64,000 nucleotides of DNA from Chaenocephalus aceratus (Eukaryota > Chordata > Actinopteri > Perciformes > Channichthyidae). Below are positions 49,930 through 58,945 of the stretch, piece by piece. The position numbers and the translations under genes were made by a program. The stretch spans positions 20,648,941 to 20,712,940 of the forward strand of contig CM043798.1 of the NCBI GenBank assembly GCA_023974075.1, written 5' to 3'. Positions within the stretch are counted from its first letter, which is position 1, and every line of letters starts with the position of its first letter. The notes under the pieces were generated by a model that was not told the origin of the DNA, ran no database searches, and saw nothing but the letters and a program-made list of their open reading frames with translations.

Positions 49930-50296
49930 CCCTCCTCCACCCCTTCGCCTCCTGCTTTCAACTCCATGCATGCACACACATGCATTTCCAAACATTGGAC
50001 TACCTATGCTGCAAATGTATTATCTTTTCAATTTACACACGGCATCTATTGCACGTCTGTCCGTCCTGGGAGAGGGATCCCTCCTCTGTTGCTCTCCCTG
50101 AGGTTTCTCCCTTTTTTTTTCTTTTTTTTCCCTTTAAACTGGGTTTTCTTCGGAAGTTTTTCCTTGTACGATGTGAGGGTCTAAGGACAGAGGGTGTCGT
50201 ATTGCCATACTGATATTCTGTACAAACTGTGAAGACCACTGAGACAAACGTGATATTGAGCTATATGACTAAACATTGATTGATCGATTGATTGAA
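49930..50296 (+). mobile_element. LINE 3' end inserted between A2 and B2, (ATTG)n tail
   Basis: GGGAGAGGGATCCCTCCTCT, CTCTCCCTGAGGTTTCTCCC and GGTCTAAGGACAGAGGGTGT are hallmark lines of a very common teleost LINE 3' untranslated region as I recall it. It ends with ATTGATTGATCGATTGATTG at about 50273-50294. No coding sequence is present. Confidence 0.75.
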
Positions 50297-50370
50297 CTCA
50301 GGACCAAGCTTAACCTTCTCCCTTCCAACCGGACCTAACCACTTATCACCACCACCAGTGTCTAGACCCG

Positions 50371-50544
50371 GGGGGTTCATCGGAAACGGTTCTTCCCTTC
50401 CCGATTGATATCCTACTAAAACCTGGGCCTAATCGCCAAAACAACATTCATTCATTTGTGATGAACTGTCATCATTATGTTTCATTGATATAATGTGACC
50501 GATAATAAAGATGTATTCAATACATCATGTCTCTCCTGATTGAA
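50371..50544 (+). repeat. Split direct repeat B2 (right terminus)
   Basis: The second copy of B. It ends TGATTGAA and then leaves the element at CTGCTG. Confidence 0.93.
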
Positions 50545-51009
50545 CTGCTGTTTGCACAGAACCTGCAGGTTATATCATATCACAAAATCAGTGTTAACAG
50601 GAATGCAATGCAGGACAGAACTACAACATAATCTACCAATAAATATATATTTCATAATATCATTTGACTGAATCATCTGTCGTTTGACAAATTAGATCCA
50701 GAATTAAGTCATTCATAACTACAATTTGAAATGCATATCCTGGTTGTGACATGTGTAAATACACAAACTGTGGTCGATTATTAACTAAGCTAACTGAGCA
50801 TCAGGGCAGTGTAGAGATCATAATCCATCGGGTGAGCTGATGGATTAAAATCAATTATGCCGATGTATCCTTCAGTGGGAATTCTGAGGGCCTTTAAGTT
50901 TCAGACCTTCTGTTCTTTAGGAGACTGTGACATCTGACATAGACAGTTAGACAAATGAATGAATGGAAAAATAGTTGCTAATCACCAAATAATGAACCGG
51001 CTCATGCTT
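50545..51009. other. Non-genic DNA
   Basis: Nothing recognised. Confidence 0.45.
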
Positions 51010-51255
51010 GCTTTGTAATCCATGTCATGGCCTTCTCCCATACACCCAGACCCACTGGCAGAGAAGGTGGCACTGGTCTGCTGCTCTCTCCCAAATGGAG
51101 CTTTTCCCTCTTCAAGCTACCTAACTTCACTCCTTCCACCTTTGAATTCCATGCTGTCACAGTAACCCATCCTCTACAATTAACCATTGTTGTTCTCTAC
51201 CGTCCACCAGGCGCCTTGGGGGACTTCTTGGAGGAATTAGATCATCTCCTCTCAC
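51010..51255 (+). pseudogene. LINE H, left part: endonuclease domain start
   Basis: The frame reads FSHTPRPTGREGGTGLLLSP, FEFHAVTVTHPLQLTIVVLY and RPPGALGDFLEELDHLLS, the middle of an L2-type endonuclease. It is cut exactly after CCTCTCAC by the hAT insertion and continues at 59952 with SHIPETGPPAVLLGDFNLQT. The 5' end of the LINE is missing, so it was already truncated when it inserted. Confidence 0.88.
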
Positions 51256-51741
51256 CAGTGGCAAGCCGTGACTTTTATACCTAGGCCCTCTGACCCCCCT
51301 TCCCTCGAAAAAAAGAAGAGATATTACGTCACAGCCATAGACTGTATAGAGAGGCGAAGTCACGCCCATCTACTTCCGGCCCATGGGACCCCGGAAGCGA
51401 AAATTTAACATTGAATTCAATGGAGAGAGAACACGTATATTTTGATCCCGTTTGAATTGTGCCACGAACTACACATATGATGTTTGTCAATCTTAAACAA
51501 TAAGTTCCATGTCAAAAAAGTCACATTTTGTTGTAAAACTGTTGAAATATAAGACTATGAAAAATACGCGACTACAAAGACTACAAATCCCAAATCCCAT
51601 TCTGGCTCGCGTAAGTGATGTCACAGGCGATAATTCTCCAAGTGGTTGCGACTCGTAATTAAAGCGAAGAAGAAGATCTCATAACCGATTTATTCCCTCC
51701 AATAAATAAGAGATTGCTAAAAATAAATTCACTTTTACAAG

Positions 51742-51854
51742 ATGCATGTGTGCTTTGTACCAGGTTGTAATCACATAAGTGATCAAACCACTTGCTCGTT
51801 CTATCGCTTCCCGTCTGATGAAAGGACCAGGAGTCGTTGGACCAAACATATCAG
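51742..51854 (+). pseudogene. THAP zinc-finger exon of the element E transposase
   Basis: An ATG at 51742 opens 37 codons: MHVCFVPGCNHISDQ, then CSFYRFPSDERTRSRWTKHI, ending at an AG/GTAATA splice donor at 51854/51855. C-x4-C, the SFYRFP motif and R-x2-W are diagnostic of the N-terminal half of a THAP domain, the C2-CH DNA-binding finger used by P-like and PHIS-type transposases to bind transposon ends. The C-x2-H half would lie in the next exon, which I could not find. Host THAP genes are derived from such elements, but the position 400 bp inside the TIR says this one is the transposon's own. Confidence 0.85.
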
Positions 51855-52689
51855 GTAATACACATGTTGTGCATGGAACATATAGTCAAGTTAGCTACCT
51901 AGCTAGTAGCGACGAGTAGCGAGCACGTTAGTTAGCATCACATTACTTAGCCTTGTCATTTTTAGTAGCCTTACCATGAAGTTATTATTTTATTACATGA
52001 AGTAAGAGTAGATGGTAAGTATTTCGTGAAACATTTGAAGAGTAGCCTACTGCGCCATCCACCGGGTGCTATGGAAGCAGTCAGGGAGAGTCGAAGGCAG
52101 GCAGGGAGCTTTGCATGACAGATTCTTCTGGACGTGTTTCATTGTGATGACAGTAAGGGTGAGTCAATCTGTTTGTTGGAAAGACAGTAGTTGAGTGATT
52201 ACTGAGAGAAAATTATTAGAAGGGATAATTATTCAAAGTGTTACTGTTGTGTTACTTTAAAGTGTTGTTACTGACCTTTTTCTCTTTTATTTCCTTTCCC
52301 TCACCTGTAACTGCTGAGACCCTGAGGAACATGCACACTGACCTGCTCTGGCAACCTGATTTCCACTGTACGTAATAGTATTTGGTTATGGTATATTATT
52401 TATATACATCAAAGGCACAATGCACCCCCCAGAGACACACATGTATTGAGTGTGATATTGTGCATAGGTCAAGTGAAATCATCTTTACACACTAGAAAAC
52501 TGTAGGAGCGGCAACTTGTTTTGAAATTGAATTTTTAATATCCGAAAATGAAGTTGATATGTTTTCTTTATTCTTCTCTCTTCCCAGCTCCATCCATCAC
52601 CCTGCTCTGTTCCTGCAGGTCCTGCTTGCTAATCATTATGCTCATATGTTTTCACACAATTACAAATAAAGTCAATGTATTGTATGACA

Positions 52690-52816
52690 TGAAGTTGTGC
52701 TTCATTCGGAGTCAATAATACATTCATTCTGCCTTCATCCATTCTGCCTTCAACTGCACAATGATTGTGGACTGCACCGACATCCATGTAGCTGCCCCCA
52801 GTAAGATGAATCAAGC
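52690..52816 (+). pseudogene. Possible DDE_Tnp_4 transposase scrap
   Basis: Frame text MIVDCTDIHVAAPSKMNQA at about 52760-52817 resembles the first-Asp block (I-I-D-C-T-E-I-x...P-S) of DDE_Tnp_4 transposases that partner THAP domains. Only some 20 residues can be read before the text turns into histone H3 sequence. This is what I would expect of the missing catalytic exon, but the segment is short. Confidence 0.5.
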
Positions 52817-52875
52817 AAAGAGGGTCACTATCATGCCCAAGGACATCCAGCTGCATCCGCGAGAGAGGGCTTAGA
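52817..52875 (+). pseudogene. Histone H3 C-terminal coding fragment
   Basis: In frame from about 52817 the text reads AKRVTIMPKDIQL, the invariant C-terminal region of histone H3, then HPRERA and a TAG stop. The canonical end has LARRIRGERA, so about ten bases are missing and the Arg-rich tail is altered. Only the last 20 codons or so are present; the histone fold is absent. It joins transposase-like sequence at its left and runs into a histone-type 3' end at its right. It cannot make a histone; its interest is how it came to lie inside a DNA transposon. Confidence 0.85.
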
Positions 52876-52906
52876 CTGACCCGAGACCAGCACACCCAAA
52901 CACAAC

Positions 52907-52941
52907 GGCTCTTTTAAGAGCCACCTACAGTTTCAAAGAGT
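52907..52941 (+). terminator. Histone mRNA 3' stem-loop and downstream element
   Basis: GGCTCTTTTAAGAGCC (52907-52922) is the canonical 6 bp stem with 4 nt loop of replication-dependent histone mRNAs, followed by ACC. Ten to fifteen bases on is CAAAGAG (52934-52940), the purine-rich site that pairs with U7 snRNA. The site normally directs cleavage without polyadenylation. It lies 32 bases past the H3 stop codon, a normal spacing. Confidence 0.9.
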
Positions 52942-53559
52942 TGCAATCCTACGTTATTATAATGATTAAACTGGTTCATGTGTCACTTAGTTTACTGAAC
53001 CGTGATGAATGAAAGAAATTAGTGAGGTAGTGGTTTAAAGAAGTTACAAAGACATTAATATATGAGTAACAGGTCAGTGTAAACACAAGCTTCTGTCAAT
53101 TATGGATCATTCAAACTATATACAAATAATATGTAATAACGTTCTAAAATAAGTATTCGGTATATTCCTTGATAGCTTTTGGAGAAGGTTGTTTTTAAGT
53201 TTACTAAAAATCTATCGTTTCAACTGTTTCACTTTATAAAAAGGAACAGGTGAGTAGAGCATTATTGAGTTTCTTATTCTGTCAGTAAATTATCCAAATG
53301 AATGTTTTTCATTATTTTAGTCAACCCTAAACAAATTGATTGTACCTTTTAATAATGACCTTACATGGTCGGCAAAGTTAAATTAACTTCAGAAAATCAA
53401 ATCTGTTCTGAGAAAAAACTAATACATGTTTAAAGATAGGAACTTGCCATCCCACTGAAAAACAGTCCGTAGAGATTTAAAGGCGTAGTTGTAGTTCAGT
53501 CCAACGTTTCATTTGGATTCATTTCTCCAACAGTCAACTATTTTCATAAAGAATATATA

Positions 53560-53660
53560 TATTTTTTCAAAGTCAACTTTATTGTCAATCTTACTCAGTT
53601 TGTGTGTATAGACAGAGATCAAAAAGACGTTTCCAACAATCCCAAATACGAAAAATTTAA
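53560..53660 (-). mobile_element. LINE-type 3' tail, reverse strand
   Basis: On the minus strand it reads TGAGTAAGATTGACAATAAA then GTTGACTTTG, matching the end of a common fish LINE 3' untranslated region (TTGACAATAAAGTTGA...). Only the tail is present. Confidence 0.55.
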
Positions 53661-53982
53661 TTATACAATTTACAGATATGTAATGTATACAAATATATAT
53701 ATCCTATATACACCATCATGTATAATGATGGTGTATGATGTAGAAGGAAGTGTGGTAGATAACAAGTGAATATAGAGTTACATACAGATCCATGTTACAG
53801 CAAAAGATGGAATAACTAAGAAGCACGCAGTATAATAATAATTACATGCAACAATTAAATAACTGCTCAGCGTCTCCACCACAATCCCAATCTGCTGTGT
53901 CCTGTTTTCCTCCCCTCTGCATAACACCCATCACACCTACGAAACACAACGCAGAGTCTGAGGGTGTTAAGAGTATGTTTAT

Positions 53983-54266
53983 TTAAATGTCCTCCTCTCT
54001 ACTGGCCAACACAGGGAGCATATGCTGGGTGTAGAATTGTTCCAGGAGGAGGAGATTTCCATGCCATGCAGGGTCTTTGGGGATGAGGATGATGATCGCC
54101 TCCTTCTGGTCCACACAACAAAGTAGCAGAGACTCCGGTCTGTGATGTGCAGCTGCCCTTGGACCTGGTGCCAGTATGGGTGATATATGACCCACCCTCC
54201 TCACGGAGACAGAATGATGGTAACTGGACTGCCTCCGCGATGGTCATGTTACCAAAATCCTTGAAT
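53983..54266 (-). pseudogene. YqaJ-like nuclease exon of element E, frameshifted
   Basis: On the minus strand a TTTATTTGCTGTGTGTAG acceptor ending at 54267 is followed by FKDFGNMTIAEAVQLPSFCL, then in the next frame YHPYWHQVQGQLHITDRSLC and YFVVWT. After another shift comes KEAIIILIPKDPAWHGNLLL, LEQFYTQHMLPVLA and a stop at 53983. The Y-x-Q-V-Q-G-Q-L...F-V-V-W block is the signature of YqaJ-type exonucleases. The conserved E/D-x-K-type and QVQGQ positions suggest nuclease ancestry. In THAP-containing fish transposons a YqaJ protein is the usual second gene, convergent to the transposase. Two frameshifts in under 300 bp mark it as dead. Confidence 0.82.
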
Positions 54267-55079
54267 CTACACACAGCAAATAAACTCAAATGACACAACG
54301 AGATGTAAAAGGAGATCACACATACAGTATAGAATATCCTGTATAGTCGATATAAAACTGGCCGCTTCAATCTGAAGAGCAACTAAAACAAAACACGGGA
54401 GTGTACCTTGTTCTTGTGAACACTAATGTTATCCACAGCATACACAGAGACCACGAAGTTCTTAAAGAGAAAACTAGTTACTAAAACAAAACACGTTAGT
54501 GTACCTTGTTAGCTAATGTTAGCTAGCTGACATTAACGTTACACATTGCACTCATATTACTCACCGAAACCTTGTAAAGCCGGTCCCGCTGCTCTTACAG
54601 AACCGACTAACTCCCCTTTCGTGTATGTACAGCTCTCAACGTGCCCAGACTTGTAGTGATTTTCACCTCATTTTATACTTTTATTCTCATTCTGAAAGAA
54701 ACAGGTGAAATTTGCTAACGTGACGGCCGTCTTTGTGATGGTGACGCGTATTGTGCGAGACCAAGAGACCTGTAGTTCACTGAGCGGTTTCACACAAAAA
54801 AAATGTGTAACTTCACAGTTTTACGACACATTTTAATTTTTTTGACTTGCAAAATATTCTTTTAAATTGACAAACATCATGTGTCATTCGTGGCACAATT
54901 CAAACGGGATCAAAAGATAACCTTTCTCTCTCCATTGACTTCAATGTATAATTTTACGCTTCCGGGGTCCCATGGAGGCTCCCGGAAAGGGAGGGACTTC
55001 GCCTCTCTATAAACACACACACAGTCACAGCGGAATATCAAAACAGCAGCCCGGGGTGCAAAACGCATCAATGACAGCG

Positions 55080-55595
55080 TGTTAAGATCTCAGGCACTTA
55101 GGATGTTGGACCCAATTGCAGACAGCGAGACAGAGGTAAAGTATTGTAAGATGCTTTATTTTTCCATGACTGGCAAAAAAAGGTAACCACCAAAACTCTA
55201 GTCGAGATGACAAAAAACAGAAAACAAAAAATGAATGCACTCACGCAGTGAGGAATCAAAAACTTTTCATGAGTACCAGGAGCATAGACCTTACCATGAC
55301 AATAGACAAGACGAACTGACACTGAACACTGGGAGACAGGGGAATTTAAACACAGGGTAACTAGACACAGGTGGGAACAATCAGGGGCAGGGCTGACACT
55401 GATGAGCACAGGAGACACAAGGAGTGACAGGTGAAAACACTCAGGAACTTAGACACACCAGGGAAACTAACGACAGACATGAAAACACAGGGAAAAGAGA
55501 CCAGACAATATACAGGGAGGAAAACATGACAAGGAGAACGGAAAACACACCCACACCCACACATAGAAACGTGACATGACATAATAATCCTGACA
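55080..55595 (-). repeat. Element G LTR (3' LTR in element orientation)
   Basis: It starts TGTTAAGATCTCAGGCACTT and ends TAATAATCCTGACA on the plus strand. It is the near-identical partner of 58420-58945. Confidence 0.92.
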
Positions 55596-55612
55596 GAACC
55601 CCCTCCTCAAGG
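55596..55612 (-). promoter_or_regulatory. Polypurine-tract candidate of element G
   Basis: On the minus strand TTGAGGAGGGGGTTC lies directly before the 3' LTR, the position of a plus-strand primer. Confidence 0.6.
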
Positions 55613-55630
55613 GACGGATACTAGACGTCC

Positions 55631-58339
55631 CTAAACAAAACAAAAAAAATCCAAAACGTCCAGCAGGGTGGGTGGAGGGGGTCCGGAGGACGGGCCTTGA
55701 CTGACAGCCCAGGGCACGGCAGAGGACCAGGAAGGGGTCTCGGGTGGACGGCCCGGGGGTAAGGCACAGACCATGGATGGAGTCTTGGGCGGACGGCCCG
55801 GGGGCAAGGCAGAGTTCAAAAAGGGGAACTCGGGCGGACGGCCCGGGGGCAAGGCAGAGTTCGAGGAGTGGGTCTCGGGCGGACGGCCCAGGGGCAAGGC
55901 AGAGTTCAAAAAGGGGGTCTCGGGCGGACGGCCCGGGGGCAAGGCAGAGTTCGAGGATGGGCGAAGACCACAGCTCTCAGGGGACCGGGCAGGAGCCGGT
56001 GTTGACCGGACAGGAACCGGAGCCGGTGGGACAGGTGTCGGCAAGATCCCCCACGGAAGAGGACAAGGAGTTGGCAGCACCCCCAGCGAAACAGGTGATG
56101 TTGAGGCCTCCAACGAAACAGGACACGGGGCTGGCAGGGCCCCCGGCAGAAGAGTAGTCGGTGGGATCCCCAACGGCACAGGACACAGGGTTGGCAGGAC
56201 TCCCGGCAGAAGAGTAGTCGGCGGGGCCTCCAACGGGACAGGACACAGGGTTGGCAGGACCCCCGGCAGGAGAGTAGTCGGCGGGGCCTCCAACGGCACA
56301 GGACACAGGGTTGGCAGGACCCCCGGCAGGAGAGTAGTCGGCGGGGCCTCCAACGGCACAGGACACAGGGTTGGCAGGACCCCCGGCAGGAGAGTAGTCG
56401 GCGGGGCCTCCAACGGCACAGGACACAGGGTTGGCAGGACCCCCGGCAGGAGAGTAGTCGGCGGGGCCTCCAACGGCACAGGACATAGAGTTGGCAGGAC
56501 CCCCAGCGGAACCTCCAACGACACGTGAGTAGGGACTTGAGTGGGAACTCGATAGAGGGCTTGAGAGGGAACTCGAGAGGAAACTTGAGAGTTGACTTGA
56601 GAGGTGACTTGAGAGGAATCTTGAGAGGGAACTTGATCGGAGACTCGAGAGGTGACTTGAGAGGGGGCTCGAGAGGTGACTTGAGAGGGGGCTCGAGAGG
56701 TGACTGGAGAGGGAACTCGATAGGAGACTCGAGAGGGAACTTGAGAGGGGCCTCGAGAGGGGACTCGGGTAGGAACTTGAGAGGGGACTCGGGTAGGAAC
56801 TTGAGAGGGGACTCGAAAGGGGACTGGAGAGGAGACTCGAGAGGGAACTCGAGAGGAGACTCGAGAGGGAACTCGAGAGGAGACTCGAGAGGGAACTGGA
56901 GAGGAGACTCGAGAGGGAACTGGAGAGGGGCCTTGAGAGGGGCCTTGAGAAGAGACTCGAGATGGGACCTGAGAAGTGTCTTGAGAGGGGACTCGGGTAG
57001 GAACTTGAGAGGGGACTCGAAAGGGGACTGGAGAGGAGACTCGAGAGGGAACTCGAGAGGAGACTCGAGAGGGAACTGGAGAGGAGACTCGAGAGGGAAC
57101 TGGAGAGGGGCCTTGAGAGGGGCCTTGAGAAGAGACTCGAGATGGGACCTGAGAAGTGTCTTGAGAGGGGACTCGAGAGGGGACTCGTGAGGGGATTTGA
57201 GAGGGGACTCGAGAAGAGACTCGAGAAGAGACTCGAGAAGAGACCCGAGAGGGAACTCGAGAGGAGACTTGAGAGGGAACTTGAGAGGAGACTCGAGTAG
57301 AGACTCGAAAGGGGACCTGAGAGGAAACTTGAGAGGGGACTTGGGTAGGAACTTGTGTCAGTCGGTACGCCGACAGGACACGGGGAGCTGGCGTCGGCTG
57401 GAGAGCCAGCAGGAGACGAGGTGCTGGAGTCGGCCGGTACGCCAACAGGCCTCGGGGAGCTGGCGTTGGCCGGTACGCCGACAGGACTCGGGGAGCTGGC
57501 GTCGGCTGGACAGCCAACAGGAGACGAGGTGCTGGAGTCGGAACCATGGCTGTGGGGACCGGTTCAGGAGTCTGAACCATTGCTGCTGGGCAAGGAACCG
57601 GAACACGGATCCATGGCTGTGTGGGATGGTACTGGAGCACAGTACCATGGCTATGTGGGATGGTACTGGAGCACGGAACCATGGCTGCTGGGTCCGGCAC
57701 TGGAGCCGGAACCATGGCTGTTGGGGGCGGAGCGGAAGCCTGGACCCTGGCTGTGTAAGCCAGGTAATGGAGTATGGACGCAAAGCTGCGTGGGCCGGTA
57801 CTGGAGCATGGAGGCACGGCTGCTAGCTTGGCTTTGCGACTCCTTCTCTTAGCAGCCGCCTGAACGCTCCGTGGACCTCCATAAGCCAGACGAGTTCCAG
57901 CATACGACTCCTGGACAGGAGCAGGACCTGGGGCAGAAGCATGGGTTGACTTCAGATGGATCCCACCGAGGCATATGGTGCCAGGTTGGGAATTGGGAGA
58001 CAGGGAGCTAGCATGCCTGGGGCTAGCAGACTGGGAATCCCACATCGGGATCATGGCTGTTGGAGCACGGGCTGGAATCCTGGCCCTGCGTCTCCTAGAG
58101 GCTCTTTGGAGACTCCGTGGACCTCCAACAGGACCGTAGTCGGATCCGAGGAAAGGGTTAGATGCATCGGACCAGTCCTCAGGACAACTTGTGAAAAGCT
58201 GTAACCACTCCGGCAACGAACTCCTCAACCAAGGCATTTCGGCCACCTCCATTCGTGCCCTCTCGAGAATAGCCTCTTTGTCCTTTCTAGAAGAAGTTCC
58301 TTTCCAGAAGAAGTTCCTTTCCACTCGGCATGATAACAT
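55631..58339 (-). CDS. Repetitive 902-residue protein of LTR element G
   Basis: This single long frame fills the element. Residues about 1-60 (RARMEVAEMPWLRSSLPEWL...CPEDWSDAS) look like a folded or helical start. Residues 60-180 are basic with two GGPRS(L/V)Q-A-RRR patches. Residues about 180-330 repeat TPAPR(V/L)LxAYRP. Residues about 330-600 are a long VPSRVSSQ-type octad array. Residues about 620-720 are 20-residue VPLEAPPTTLLPGVLPTLCP repeats, and the end holds five 13-residue NSALPPGRPPETP-like repeats. A frame open upstream from an ATG at 58401 (MDPVDMEDFELDLFDLDF) is thrown out by an exact 17 bp tandem duplication at about 58289-58322, so the natural start was probably there. I know of similar Ser/Pro-rich proteins annotated in fish genomes but no function. 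It could be a gag substitute or captured sequence. Confidence 0.65.
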   Translation of the reverse strand: MLSCRVERNFFWKGTSSRKDKEAILERARMEVAEMPWLRSSLPEWLQLFTSCPEDWSDASNPFLGSDYGPVGGPRSLQRASRRRRARIPARAPTAMIPMWDSQSASPRHASSLSPNSQPGTICLGGIHLKSTHASAPGPAPVQESYAGTRLAYGGPRSVQAAAKRRSRKAKLAAVPPCSSTGPRSFASILHYLAYTARVQASAPPPTAMVPAPVPDPAAMVPCSSTIPHSHGTVLQYHPTQPWIRVPVPCPAAMVQTPEPVPTAMVPTPAPRLLLAVQPTPAPRVLSAYRPTPAPRGLLAYRPTPAPRLLLALQPTPAPRVLSAYRLTQVPTQVPSQVSSQVPFRVSTRVSSQVPSQVSSRVPSRVSSRVSSRVSSRVPSQIPSRVPSRVPSQDTSQVPSRVSSQGPSQGPSPVPSRVSSPVPSRVSSRVPSRVSSPVPFRVPSQVPTRVPSQDTSQVPSRVSSQGPSQGPSPVPSRVSSPVPSRVSSRVPSRVSSRVPSRVSSPVPFRVPSQVPTRVPSQVPTRVPSRGPSQVPSRVSYRVPSPVTSRAPSQVTSRAPSQVTSRVSDQVPSQDSSQVTSQVNSQVSSRVPSQALYRVPTQVPTHVSLEVPLGVLPTLCPVPLEAPPTTLLPGVLPTLCPVPLEAPPTTLLPGVLPTLCPVPLEAPPTTLLPGVLPTLCPVPLEAPPTTLLPGVLPTLCPVPLEAPPTTLLPGVLPTLCPVPLGIPPTTLLPGALPAPCPVSLEASTSPVSLGVLPTPCPLPWGILPTPVPPAPVPVRSTPAPARSPESCGLRPSSNSALPPGRPPETPFLNSALPLGRPPETHSSNSALPPGRPPEFPFLNSALPPGRPPKTPSMVCALPPGRPPETPSWSSAVPWAVSQGPSSGPPPPTLLDVLDFFCFV
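56110..56520. repeat. 60 bp tandem repeat inside the G coding sequence
   Basis: Six to seven copies with exact 60 bp period (GGCCTCCAACGGCACAGGAC...) encode the 20-residue PLEAPPTTLLPG repeat. Copies differ at only a few bases. A similar array of about 57-60 bp units lies at 55780-55960, and 15-24 bp GAGAGGGGACTCGA-type units lie at 56525-57350. Confidence 0.92.
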
Positions 58340-58419
58340 TGAAGGGAAAAGTCTAGATCGAACAGATCTAACTCAAAATCTTCCATATCCACTGGGTCCA
58401 TATTCTGGTCAGTTCGTTC

Positions 58420-58945
58420 TGTTAAGATCTCAGGCACTTAGGATGTTGGACCCAATTGCAGACAGGGAGACAGAGGTAAAGTATTGTAAGATACTTTATT
58501 TTTCCATGACTGGCAAAAATGAACAAAAAAGGTAACCACCAAAACTCTAGTCGAGATGACAAAAAACAGAGAACAAAAAATGAATGCGCTCACGCAGTGA
58601 GGAATCAAAAACTTTTCATGAGTACCAGGAGCATAGACCTTACCATGACAATAGACAAGACGAGCTGACACTGAACACTGGGAGACAGGGGAATTTAAAC
58701 ACAGGGTAACTAGACACAGGTGGGAACAATCAGGGGCGGGGCTGACACTGATGAGCACAGGAGACACACAAGGAGTGACAGGTGAAAACACTCAGGAACT
58801 TAGACACACCAGGGAAACTAACGACAGACATGAAAACACAGGGAAAAGAGACCAGACAATATACAGGGAGGAAAACATGACAAGGAGAACGGAAAAACAC
58901 CCACACCCACACATAGAAACGTGACATGACATAATAATCCTGACA
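58420..58945 (-). repeat. Element G LTR (5' LTR in element orientation)
   Basis: Right-hand copy. Compared with the left LTR it has an extra ATGAACAA-like 8 bp and an extra CA. Confidence 0.92.

Larger units (their letters stand above)
45082..50544 (+). mobile_element. Ngaro-like YR retrotransposon with split direct repeats
   Basis: The element is bounded by split direct repeats in the order A1 (45082-45298), internal region, B1 (49542-49715), A2 (49713-49929), B2 (50371-50544). A1 and A2 are both 217 bp; B1 and B2 are both 174 bp. The left end, the B1/A2 junction and the right end all carry the triplet GAA, consistent with insertion of a circle by a tyrosine recombinase. Inside are a gag zinc-finger remnant and a recombinase, but no reverse transcriptase was found. 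A hAT fragment and a LINE 3' end have inserted into it. Confidence 0.88.
51336..55023. mobile_element. Element E: THAP/YqaJ-type DNA transposon inside F
   Basis: Long inverted termini of about 180 bp: TATAGAGAGGCGAAGTC, then ATGGGACCCCGGAAGCG, then AATGGAGAGAGAA and GATCCCGTTTGAATTGTGCC, are mirrored at 54840-55010. The candidate TSD GTCACAGC lies at 51328-51335 and 55024-55031. It carries a THAP exon (plus strand) and a YqaJ-nuclease exon (minus strand). That two-gene arrangement is, from memory, that of ISL2EU/PHIS-type transposons, although those are usually described with a shorter target site. The middle has lost most coding sequence and gained a histone H3 fragment. Confidence 0.82.
55080..58945 (-). 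mobile_element. Element G: LTR retrotransposon encoding a repetitive protein
   Basis: Two direct copies of a 516/526 bp sequence with TGTT...GACA ends enclose 2.8 kb. By eye they differ at about seven substitutions plus two small indels, suggesting a fairly recent insertion. On the minus strand the body starts after a short leader, encodes one long low-complexity protein and ends at a purine tract. No protease, RT, RNase H or integrase was found, so it depends on another LTR element. Target duplication is imperfect (CAGCG versus CAAGC). Confidence 0.87.

Noticed and set aside
52817..52875. A functional histone H3 gene
   Set aside because: Only the last 20 codons or so are present, with a small deletion in the tail; no promoter or histone fold.
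52629..52895. 88-codon minus-strand frame over the H3 region
   Set aside because: Antisense shadow of the transposase scrap and histone fragment.
56110..56520. Regular 60 bp repeats that could suggest a CRISPR array
   Set aside because: Units are contiguous coding repeats without variable spacers, in eukaryotic transposon DNA.
55744..57852. Long plus-strand frames (251, 221, 209 and 165 codons) over element G
   Set aside because: They are the antisense of the repetitive 902-codon frame. Repeat units without stops on one strand often lack them on the other; LTR orientation, purine tract and leader ATG all favour the minus strand.
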